From JAKSCF01 sp028279945 (GTDB taxonomy: Bacteria; Bacillota; Clostridia; Peptostreptococcales; JAAYPU01), in assembly GCA_028279945.1 (NCBI GenBank), contig JANQMT010000131.1, positions 1 to 14,216 on the forward strand: 14,216 nt of DNA, given 5' to 3'. The position numbers and the translations under genes were made by a program. How positions within the stretch are numbered: the first letter of the stretch is position 1; each line of letters begins with the position of its first letter. This document shows positions 6,553-13,833 of this stretch, in pieces. A model generated the notes under the pieces. The model did no database searches. It was not told the origin of the DNA and saw only the letters and a program-made list of their open reading frames with translations.

Positions 6553-9390
6553 TTAATTCAATGGGAATAACGGAAGGATTTCATAGGTTACCATATTCTC
6601 ATTAACGGTAAAGATCATTGTATTCAGGTCAGAAAATATATCAATTTTGTTGACAGAAGGATAAGCTTTTAATGCCACATAATGTATGCCATTTTCAAGG
6701 GTGACCTTGTATTGATCTTCCCCCTCATAAAGCACCCACACATCCATATTCTCATCTTCAACAAGTTGATTTAACGTATCTTTAAATAACTTTTCTTCAA
6801 GCTTATCTTTGAATACCGGTGATTTTGGTAATGTTATAAAAAGTTTTTTAACATTGATTTCTTCTAAAGTATCTAAAAGCCACGGCCATTGATGGATATT
6901 GCCTTGGCGCAGCCCTCTATTGTGATTATCTAGAGCAATAAAACCGCTGTCATTGTGTTGAGTAAATGAGTAACCGTGATTAGCTACAACAACAGGATTG
7001 CTGAGTCGGCTGCCTAAAGACTCATCTAAATTTTGTGAGAAAACACTTAAATCACTTTGTTCGTTAGCGAATTCGGCCATATGAGCAACAATCAAATTAT
7101 CTCCTAATGTATCAATGCCGGATACATTGCCATGAGCAAAGAAACGAAAGGCTGAGTCTGTTTCCAGCGCAGATTTTTTATGATTCAAATCCATGGGCTT
7201 TGTAACCCCAGCAGGGATATCACCTTGGAAAGATAAAGGATAAGAAACGGTTAAATCATCTATATAGACTTTTCCTGTTTCTTTTGATAGCGGGTTGGTT
7301 TCCACTACATATACTCTCTCAACTCGAATAGGGCCGGATAGTGTATTGGGCAATTTTGTTTCTATAAACTGCCATCCTGACCAGTCGATGCTGGAGGCCA
7401 GGACTATATTTTCCGATGTACCATGCCCATCCGTTAGCTTTACTTTAATACCATGCCCTCCGCTGTCATTGCCATAAACCCATAGTCCAATTTTCTCAGG
7501 CTTTTTATCCAACTGAATGCCACCATCATTAAATACTAAATAAGCTGCTCGGGTTGCATCCGTAGTAGAAAAATCAAACACAATTTCACCGCCGTACTTT
7601 CCGGCTTTACTAAAGGACACTAACCCATAACTTCCGGTTACGACAGATGGGTAAGAAGAAAACACACCATTGCTGTTTTCAAAACCATCAATGATTATTT
7701 TTTCTTCTCCTACTACCACCGGCGTATAAGCAGTGAGCTCTCCGTAGGAAGCCTTAATAATACCCGTGCTATTGTCATCTGAAGATTTAAAAATGCCTTG
7801 ATCATCAATGAAACCAATATGATTAGGGACATCTAAATTAACGGATTTTGCGTCTATTAATGCGCTATAACCTTTGCTGTCTACGGCTTTAATGAATAGC
7901 TGCATTGCACTGCCTGTAGGCATATTGATTTTATTTGGGGTAATGGTAATGGCGGTTGGTGTTTCAAGTACTTTGATTTCAATGGTGGCTTTGGTATTTT
8001 TATAATGGGCGGTAATGACGGCATCTCCTGATGAAGCCGGCATAAAGATACCATCTTGGATGGTACCGGATACACCATCTACGGACCAACGTACGTCGGA
8101 AGGGTGGATCATCACCGGATTATAGTTGCGATCATAGCCTTTTATGGTTATTTCTCGAGGCGTATTAACAAATACATTGGTGTCAATTGTATTAAGAGAA
8201 ATACCTTTAAGAGATGCTTTGGAAGCGGTACTGATGACGCCAATACCATTAGCGATTCTTCTTTCTGTTCCATCTGAAAGGTGGTTAATGACTTTAGTAT
8301 TTTCATCTCCCAAAGGACGTAGAATCATGTCTGTGGATCCACCGCCATCTAAGTTAATAGCAGAGTAAGCACCCAAATCAATCATGATTTCTGCAAGCTC
8401 TTGCTGAGATTGACCCGGAAATGAAGTGGTTCGTCCGTCTATGGTGACCAAAAGGACTTCCTCTTCGTCCCTAGTAATGCCTAAAGCAGTTCTTGGGTGA
8501 CGACCTTTAATTTCATGCGTAAAAACGTCTTTTGCCATTCCGTTTTCTACCAGTACTGCACCGCCGCCTATGGACATAGAAAGTTTGCTGAAATCAATAT
8601 CCGATTGGATATCATAGTCAACTTTATCTCCTATTGAAAAAAAATTTTGAATGATATCTGCATGACTTCCGGTGGCGAAAACCACGTATCCATCTGATGG
8701 AATAGGATTTCCGGCAGGTGAGGCAGGACAGATGTCTAAAACCACGTCATCCGAGATCATCATTTCTACTGCGCTTTCCAAATTGTTACTTAGAGGAGGC
8801 GTATTTGACCCCCATTTTGGCGTGTAAATAACGGCAATATCATGATAATCGGTTTCTTTATTAACCGTAGCAATTTCAATCTTCTCTTGACTGTTAGTAT
8901 GGGTTATGGTGATGTGAGGTGTTGTCCAAAAATCAATAGAGGGATTATCTTTTAAATCCATATTAAATGTTGCCATTTGTTCAGGTATGTAAAAAGGAGT
9001 GGACAGCAATTCACCGTCGCTTACCATGGGACCAAGGGAAGCAGCACCTCTGGTATTAAAAAAGTCACCATTAACAGCGGCGATGACATCCTCATTTTGG
9101 TTCACCAATTCAGATAATTTTTCTCTGATACCAATGCCATTTTCATTAGACAGCAGACTTAAAGATACATATTTGCTGTTAACGTCTGCCCGTATAACAT
9201 TAATGTTATACCATCCTGCATCTGTAAAGCGAAGGATCTGTTCATGTTGGATGCCCTTACCTATAAATTCTTCCTTTTTTTCTTCATAAAAAACGGTTTT
9301 CCAATCAGCATAAGAATAAGAAGAGAATGTAGTAGCGAGCATTATCAATACGATAGATAGTGAAGTAACGAACCTGAAAAATTTGTTCAT
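6553..9390 (-). CDS. Secreted multidomain phosphodiester glycosidase (NAGPA domain) with degenerate C-terminal phosphoesterase domain
   Basis: A 945-residue exported protein. The start at 9390 is chosen because AAAGGAG lies 8 nt upstream and the product then begins with a clean signal peptide (residues 1-28, MNKFFRF then a hydrophobic core, ending SYSYA). Residues about 60-390 form a NAGPA/phosphodiester-glycosidase domain with AAVNGDFFN (104-112), HPRTALGIT (298-306) and INLDGGGS (345-352). The human relative removes GlcNAc from a phosphodiester; the substrate here is unknown. Two Ig-like (bacterial BIG2-type) segments occupy about 394-475 and 478-560, and a beta-rich, carbohydrate-binding-like region about 565-720. 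Residues about 745-945 look like a calcineurin-type phosphoesterase whose metal ligands have been lost. There is no LPXTG, SLH domain or C-terminal membrane anchor, so it is probably released or loosely attached to the wall. It runs opposite to its neighbours and is monocistronic. Confidence 0.87.
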   Translation of the reverse strand: MNKFFRFVTSLSIVLIMLATTFSSYSYADWKTVFYEEKKEEFIGKGIQHEQILRFTDAGWYNINVIRADVNSKYVSLSLLSNENGIGIREKLSELVNQNEDVIAAVNGDFFNTRGAASLGPMVSDGELLSTPFYIPEQMATFNMDLKDNPSIDFWTTPHITITHTNSQEKIEIATVNKETDYHDIAVIYTPKWGSNTPPLSNNLESAVEMMISDDVVLDICPASPAGNPIPSDGYVVFATGSHADIIQNFFSIGDKVDYDIQSDIDFSKLSMSIGGGAVLVENGMAKDVFTHEIKGRHPRTALGITRDEEEVLLVTIDGRTTSFPGQSQQELAEIMIDLGAYSAINLDGGGSTDMILRPLGDENTKVINHLSDGTERRIANGIGVISTASKASLKGISLNTIDTNVFVNTPREITIKGYDRNYNPVMIHPSDVRWSVDGVSGTIQDGIFMPASSGDAVITAHYKNTKATIEIKVLETPTAITITPNKINMPTGSAMQLFIKAVDSKGYSALIDAKSVNLDVPNHIGFIDDQGIFKSSDDNSTGIIKASYGELTAYTPVVVGEEKIIIDGFENSNGVFSSYPSVVTGSYGLVSFSKAGKYGGEIVFDFSTTDATRAAYLVFNDGGIQLDKKPEKIGLWVYGNDSGGHGIKVKLTDGHGTSENIVLASSIDWSGWQFIETKLPNTLSGPIRVERVYVVETNPLSKETGKVYIDDLTVSYPLSFQGDIPAGVTKPMDLNHKKSALETDSAFRFFAHGNVSGIDTLGDNLIVAHMAEFANEQSDLSVFSQNLDESLGSRLSNPVVVANHGYSFTQHNDSGFIALDNHNRGLRQGNIHQWPWLLDTLEEINVKKLFITLPKSPVFKDKLEEKLFKDTLNQLVEDENMDVWVLYEGEDQYKVTLENGIHYVALKAYPSVNKIDIFSDLNTMIFTVNENMVTYEILPLFPLN

Positions 9391-9695
9391 ATTTTTAGCT
9401 CCTTTCTGAATGAATTCCATGATCAATCAGGTTTTGGTGATTTTAAAAACTCTACCGTTATAGGTTAGCCGGTATCTTGTATCGATACACAGCCAGGCAT
9501 TTAAAACGCATCTTTATTATATCTTAAAAGGCTCAATGAAAAGTTACGAACTCATTACAAAAATGTGACGAATGTAATAATGCCATACACTGCAAACTAG
9601 TTCAACGAATATTTAAAAAAATAGAGGAAATCATAATCATTTGTAGAATAATGATTTATTCATAATTAATAATATAATTAGAGGGATACCATAAA
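9391..9695. other. Divergent intergenic region between the secreted-protein gene and dgt
   Basis: About 305 bases without a gene. The part transcribed leftward (about 9509-9391) is a 119-nt leader that can fold: CGGTA (9470-9474) faces TACCG (9453-9457), and a 12-bp palindrome TGTATCGATACA lies at 9478-9489. I do not recognise a known riboswitch class. Bases 9516-9572 hold the leftward promoter and a repeat array. The rightward part (9573-9695) is very AT-rich, with a 6-bp inverted repeat AATCAT/ATGATT (9635-9640, 9651-9656). A TATAAT at 9673-9678 lacks a good -35, so the dgt promoter could not be placed. Confidence 0.6.
9516..9572 (-). promoter_or_regulatory. Promoter of the secreted-protein gene with Pho-box-like direct repeats
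   Basis: Reading the minus strand, TTCGTCAC (9572-9565), TTTGTAAT (9561-9554) and TTCGTAAC (9550-9543) repeat every 11 bp, with a weaker fourth block TCATTGAG (9539-9532). A consensus -10 TATAAT (9521-9516) lies 10 bp downstream of the fourth block, and there is no good -35. The 11-bp period, the GTCAC/GTAAC core and the placement in lieu of a -35 match PhoB/PhoP activator sites (compare CTGTCAT...CTGTCAC). The predicted start is near 9509. The repeats and -10 are seen; regulation by a PhoP-like protein is inferred. Confidence 0.5.
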
Positions 9696-10700
9696 ATGAG
9701 ACAAGATTTAGAAAAACATGAAATAAATTATTTATCTGAATATGCATGTAAATCCATTGAGTCAAAAGGTCGAAAAATCCATGAAGAAAAATGCGACTTT
9801 AGAACAGATTTTCAGCGAGACAGAGATAGGGTCATACACTCAAAGTCCTTTAGACGCTTAATGCATAAAACACAAGTTTTTTTAGCGCCTGAAGGTGACC
9901 ATTTTAGAACCAGATTAACACATACATTAGAGGTTTCCCAAATTTCCAGAACGATTTCAAGAGCGTTGTATTTAAACGAAGACTTAACAGAAGCTATTGC
10001 CATGGGACATGATTTAGGACATACGCCCTTTGGGCACAGCGGAGAAAAATATTTAGATATCATACGTCCAAAAGGCTTTAAGCACAATGAACAGAGCTTA
10101 AGAGTGGTCGATTACTTAGAGAAAAATTCTGAGGGAAGAAATATGAATCTCACTGATGAAGTACGAGATGGTATATTAAATCACACCGGTGAGACGGAGC
10201 CATTTACATTGGAAGGCCAAGTGGTTAAACTGAGTGACCGGATTGCATATATTAACCACGATATTGATGATGCTTTAAGAGGCGGTATTATTAGTGACAA
10301 TGATTTGCCGCAAGACTGTATTAAGGTATTGGGCCAAACTCATAGGGATAGAATTAATAATTTGGTTATTGACGTGGTTAATAACAGTAAAGGTCAACCT
10401 AGAATTAAGATGAGTGATGAAATGTCATATTACAAGAACAAATTAAGAACCTATATGTTTGAAAATGTATACCACAGTCAAGTGGTGAAAAAAGTAGAAG
10501 ACATGGATAAAATTGACCATATTATCAAAGAATTGTATCGTTTCTATTTACAAAACCCTGATAAGCTGCCTGACGAATATTATCAAATGATTGAAAAATG
10601 GGGAATTGAAGAGATCGTAAAAGACCAAATAGCCGGAATGACGGATCGTTATGCTATTAACGTATTTTCAGAAATATTTATACCAAAAAGGTGGAAATAG
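9696..10700 (+). CDS. dgt: Deoxyguanosine triphosphate triphosphohydrolase-like HD protein
   Basis: An HD-superfamily dNTP triphosphohydrolase that splits dNTPs to nucleoside and tripolyphosphate, acting on the nucleotide pool. The metal-binding residues are visible: H76 in TRLTHTLEVSQ, the H105-D106 pair in IAMGHDLGHTPFGHSGE, and D181 in KLSDRIAYINHDIDD. The 334-residue length and the N-terminal RTDFQRDRDRVIHSKSFRRL fit the shorter Gram-positive Dgt-like subfamily rather than E. coli Dgt (about 500 residues), so substrate preference cannot be assigned from sequence. AGAGGG (9680-9685) lies 10 nt before ATG. It lies upstream of dnaG in the same direction, as in many Clostridia; only a weak all-A/T hairpin separates them, so read-through is possible. 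Confidence 0.93.
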   Translation: MRQDLEKHEINYLSEYACKSIESKGRKIHEEKCDFRTDFQRDRDRVIHSKSFRRLMHKTQVFLAPEGDHFRTRLTHTLEVSQISRTISRALYLNEDLTEAIAMGHDLGHTPFGHSGEKYLDIIRPKGFKHNEQSLRVVDYLEKNSEGRNMNLTDEVRDGILNHTGETEPFTLEGQVVKLSDRIAYINHDIDDALRGGIISDNDLPQDCIKVLGQTHRDRINNLVIDVVNNSKGQPRIKMSDEMSYYKNKLRTYMFENVYHSQVVKKVEDMDKIDHIIKELYRFYLQNPDKLPDEYYQMIEKWGIEEIVKDQIAGMTDRYAINVFSEIFIPKRWK

Positions 10701-10724
10701 ATACATAAATTAATTATAATTTTT

Positions 10725-10754
10725 TTGCAAAAAAATAAAGGAAAAAACTATATT
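10725..10754 (+). promoter_or_regulatory. Candidate sigma-A promoter for dnaG-rpoD
   Basis: TTGCAA (10725-10730), an 18-bp spacer and TATATT (10749-10754) predict a start near 10761, about 39 nt before dnaG. It is the best-fitting pair in the 99-nt gap after dgt. Confidence 0.45.
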
Positions 10755-10799
10755 CTGTCGAATTTAAAAATGTGACAAATTTTTTAATGGGGAATTTTG

Positions 10800-12563
10800 A
10801 TGCACAGTATTTTAAGTGAAGCAATCATCGACGAGATAAAATCACGAACTAATATCGTAGATGTTGTTGGAAAGTATGTTAATATTAAACGTACGGGCAA
10901 TAACTATAAAGGGCTTTGCCCTTTTCATAGTGAAAAATCGCCCTCTTTTGTAGTTTCAGAAGATAAACAAATATTTACGTGTTTTGGATGTGGTGAGACA
11001 GGAGATGTTATTGAATTTTTAAAGCGGATTGAAAATATTGATTTTATTGAAACCATTGAACGACTGGCGAAAGAATGCGGTATTGAATTAAAAGAGCACT
11101 CTGGGTCTGCCAACGAAAAGAAAAAACAGCAACTATATCAGATTAACAGAGATGCTGCATTGTTTTTTTATAATAATCTGAATTCAAAAGAGAATAATGG
11201 GAACAGATATTTGCATTCAAGAGGTTTAGAACCTAGTATAATAAAGAAATTTGGATTAGGATATGCTGAAAAAAGCTGGGATCATTTATATAAATATTTA
11301 AAAAGCAAAAATATTGATGAGAAAATACTGCTGGATTTAGGGTTAGTTTCTTTTAGTAAAGAAAGATATTACGACAAATTTAGAAATAGAGTAATTTTTC
11401 CTATAATCAATACCAGAGGTAAAGTCATTGGCTTTGGCGGACGTGCTATTGATGATTCTACTCCTAAATATCTAAACTCTCCTGAATCAATTGTATTCCA
11501 AAAGAAAAACAATTTATACGGTTTAAACTTATCTCGGCAAGACATTCAAAAGCATGATTATATCATTATTGTAGAGGGATATATGGATGTCATATCTCTA
11601 TATAGTAAAGGGATCAAAAATGTTGGTGCCTCACTTGGTACTGCGCTAACAATAAATCAAGCTCAAGTGATAAAGCGTTATACACACAATGTCATAGTAG
11701 CCTATGATTCAGATGAAGCCGGGCAAGCTGCAGCTTTTAGAGGTATGGATATTCTTTATGAGGCAGGCTGTAAAGTAAAAATTTTGCAAATGGAAGGCTC
11801 AAAAGATCCAGATGAATATGTTAAAGCTTACGGTGTAAAAAGCTTTAAAGATTGCATTAAAAATGCTGTTCCTATTATCGAATATAAAATTAAGAAATTA
11901 AGAGAACAGCACGATTTATCCATCATGGATGGACGAGTAGATTTTGTAAAAGAAGTTGCAAAAGTTTTAAGTAAAGTCAAAAGTCATATTGAAGTAGATG
12001 CCTATTTACACAAGATTGCGGCTGAGACTAAAATTTCTGAAAGTGCTATTAAATTAGAAATTAATGGTAATAATAAAAACGATAGTAAGATTATTATTCC
12101 GAGCAATGATGCAAAGCAACAACTGAGTCCCCAAAAACCATTTGGGAAAAATGACTTTTTTGAAAAAACACTCATTAAATTAATCGTAACAAGAAGTGAA
12201 TTTGTTCCTAAAATAAAAGAATCCACGGATATTTTTGCAGATCCAATGCATCAAAGAATGTTTTCTTTAATTATTGAATTATATCGTGAAGATGAAGAGA
12301 TTGATATATCTAAGCTTAAGGATGCTTTAAGCGAAGAAGAAGATATAAATGAACTGGAAACAATTTTAAATGATATTCAACTGGGTGGCAAAGAAGAGGT
12401 TATTTTTCAAGACTGTATAAACAAAATAAAAATCGACAGACTAAAGAAAAGACAAGAAGATATATTAAAAATTTTACAAATATTAAATGAAGATGAAGAT
12501 AAAATTCGTATTGACCAATTAACTCAAGAATTGGTAGATATACAAAAAAAACTTATAAAGTAA
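10800..12563 (+). CDS. dnaG: DNA primase
   Basis: Synthesises RNA primers at the replication fork with DnaB helicase. The 587-residue protein has the three usual parts. The N-terminal CHC2 zinc domain has ligands C40, H43, C61 and C64. The catalytic core has a TOPRIM fold at about 254-335, with EGYMD (acidic residue E259) and DSD (D303, D305). A C-terminal helicase-binding region spans about 440-587. ATG at 10800 is chosen: a TTG directly before it is also in frame, but GGGG (10789-10792) sits 7 nt from the ATG. The length is close to the Bacillus enzyme (about 600). rpoD follows after 23 nt, as in the conserved dnaG-sigA operon. Confidence 0.98.
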   Translation: MHSILSEAIIDEIKSRTNIVDVVGKYVNIKRTGNNYKGLCPFHSEKSPSFVVSEDKQIFTCFGCGETGDVIEFLKRIENIDFIETIERLAKECGIELKEHSGSANEKKKQQLYQINRDAALFFYNNLNSKENNGNRYLHSRGLEPSIIKKFGLGYAEKSWDHLYKYLKSKNIDEKILLDLGLVSFSKERYYDKFRNRVIFPIINTRGKVIGFGGRAIDDSTPKYLNSPESIVFQKKNNLYGLNLSRQDIQKHDYIIIVEGYMDVISLYSKGIKNVGASLGTALTINQAQVIKRYTHNVIVAYDSDEAGQAAAFRGMDILYEAGCKVKILQMEGSKDPDEYVKAYGVKSFKDCIKNAVPIIEYKIKKLREQHDLSIMDGRVDFVKEVAKVLSKVKSHIEVDAYLHKIAAETKISESAIKLEINGNNKNDSKIIIPSNDAKQQLSPQKPFGKNDFFEKTLIKLIVTRSEFVPKIKESTDIFADPMHQRMFSLIIELYREDEEIDISKLKDALSEEEDINELETILNDIQLGGKEEVIFQDCINKIKIDRLKKRQEDILKILQILNEDEDKIRIDQLTQELVDIQKKLIK

Positions 12564-12586
12564 TTCCAGGGAAGGGAAGTTTCTAA

Positions 12587-13708
12587 ATGAGTATTGAGAA
12601 CAATAATAACAATATAGATAACAATAATAAAGCTGTCTTAATCCAAGGTTTTTTGGATAAAGTTAAGCAAAAAGGTGTTATCACTTATAAAGAAATAGGT
12701 GACTATCTGGAGAATATTGAGCTTGATAAAGACCAGATGGATGAGTTATATGATTCATTGGCATCCATGGGTATCGAAATCGTATCGGAAGATAGTATGA
12801 TGATGCCGGCTGACGAGGAAGAAGATGCAGAAGTTGACGTGGATGATATTGATTTAGAATTTAGCATCCCTAAAGGAATAAGTGTTGATGACCCTGTAAG
12901 AATGTATTTAAAAGAGATTGGCAAGGTGCCGTTATTATCTGCAACCGAAGAAATAAATCTAGCAAAAAAAATGGAAATGGGAGACGACGACGCTAAACAA
13001 AAACTATGTGAAGCCAATCTGAGGCTGGTTGTCAGCATAGCAAAACGCTACGTAGGAAGAGGTATGCTGTTTTTAGACCTGATTCAAGAAGGGAATTTGG
13101 GACTCATTAAAGCAGTGGATAAGTTTGATTGGAGAAAAGGATATAAGTTTAGTACTTATGCGACTTGGTGGATCAGGCAAGCCATTACAAGAGCTATTGC
13201 CGATCAAGCCAGGACCATTCGAATACCGGTACACATGGTTGAAACGATTAATAAACTCATTAGAGTATCACGGCAATTGCTTCAAGAATATGGTCGAGAA
13301 CCACGGCCTGATGAGATAGCAATAGAAATGGATTTACCGGAAGATAAAGTAAGGGAAATCTTAAAAATTGCGCAAGAGCCTGTTTCGTTAGAAACACCAA
13401 TAGGTGAAGAAGAAGACAGCCATCTTGGTGATTTTATCCCGGATGAGGATGTTCCTGCACCGGCAGAAGCAGCAGCATTTTCAATGTTAAAAGAACAGCT
13501 GATAGAAGTATTGGATACCTTAACGGAGCGTGAACAAAATGTTTTAAAACTTCGTTTCGGCCTTGAAGATGGACGAGCAAGAACATTAGAAGAAGTAGGA
13601 AGAAGATTCGATGTTACACGCGAGAGAATTAGACAAATTGAAGCCAAAGCATTGAGAAAACTGAGACATCCAAGCAGAAGTAAAAAACTAAAAGATTACT
13701 TAGAATAA
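12587..13708 (+). CDS. rpoD: Primary RNA polymerase sigma factor (sigma-A / sigma-70)
   Basis: The housekeeping sigma factor that directs RNA polymerase to -10/-35 promoters. At 373 residues it matches Bacillus SigA in size. Region 1.1 is at about 17-75, followed by an acidic linker (77-90, rich in D/E). Region 1.2 begins at DPVRMYLKEIG (102-112). Region 2 contains DLIQEGNLGLIKAVDKFDW (164-182) and the -10-recognition segment FSTYATWWIRQAITRAIADQ (188-207). Region 3 spans about 212-290, and region 4.2 with its helix-turn-helix (VTRERIRQIEAKALRKLRH) about 343-361. The N-terminus has a short asparagine-rich tract (residues 5-14), an unusual extension ahead of region 1.1. GGGAAGGGAAG (12569-12579) supports the start. 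It is cotranscribed with dnaG and ends at a terminator. Confidence 0.98.
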   Translation: MSIENNNNNIDNNNKAVLIQGFLDKVKQKGVITYKEIGDYLENIELDKDQMDELYDSLASMGIEIVSEDSMMMPADEEEDAEVDVDDIDLEFSIPKGISVDDPVRMYLKEIGKVPLLSATEEINLAKKMEMGDDDAKQKLCEANLRLVVSIAKRYVGRGMLFLDLIQEGNLGLIKAVDKFDWRKGYKFSTYATWWIRQAITRAIADQARTIRIPVHMVETINKLIRVSRQLLQEYGREPRPDEIAIEMDLPEDKVREILKIAQEPVSLETPIGEEEDSHLGDFIPDEDVPAPAEAAAFSMLKEQLIEVLDTLTEREQNVLKLRFGLEDGRARTLEEVGRRFDVTRERIRQIEAKALRKLRHPSRSKKLKDYLE

Positions 13709-13739
13709 ATACATTTCTATGTTTTCAAAGATCAACCGG

Positions 13740-13765
13740 AGAATCTTCTAATGAAGATTCTTTTT
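13740..13765 (+). terminator. Terminator of the dnaG-rpoD operon
   Basis: A perfect 9-bp stem AGAATCTTC (13740-13748) with GAAGATTCT (13753-13761), loop TAAT, followed by TTTT (13762-13765). The T tract is short, so some read-through to trmK is possible. Confidence 0.82.
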
Positions 13766-13790
13766 AGTGTCACTTCAAAAAATATAGGAA

Positions 13791-13817
13791 TGTAGGGTCG
13801 GCTCCCCGCGGCCCCCC
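13791..13817. repeat. GC-rich intergenic island, possible remnant of a palindromic repeat
   Basis: A 27-base block starting TGTAGGGTCGG and ending GCGGCCCCCC is almost entirely G/C in an otherwise AT-rich gap, directly before the trmK ribosome binding site. GGG and CGG on the left can pair with CCG and CCC on the right. It resembles the TGTAGGGGCGG-type dispersed intergenic repeats seen in many bacteria. Only one copy is present in the window, so repeat status is unproven. Confidence 0.4.
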
Positions 13818-13833
13818 AAAGAGGAGAATTAAA

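Noticed and set aside
9391..9426. Upstream ATG (9426) that would add 12 residues to the secreted protein
   Set aside because: The inner ATG at 9390 has AAAGGAG at ideal spacing and starts a normal signal peptide; the longer form would encode the ribosome binding site itself and bury the signal peptide.
9430..9509. Leader of the secreted-protein gene as a c-di-GMP (GEMM) or cobalamin riboswitch
   Set aside because: The conserved core sequences of those classes are absent; only generic hairpins are visible, so no class is assigned.
10707..10727. Possible terminator after dgt (AAATTA/TAATTT hairpin followed by T-run)
   Set aside because: The six-pair stem is all A/T and too weak to support as an intrinsic terminator.
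10797..10799. TTG immediately before the dnaG ATG as start
   Set aside because: The adjacent ATG is a better codon at good spacing from GGGG; the TTG adds one residue only.
13282..13647. 121-residue minus-strand frame opposite rpoD (and a similar 111-residue frame at 12703-13038)
   Set aside because: Serine-rich antisense translations of a highly conserved sigma factor gene; no ribosome binding site or family resemblance.
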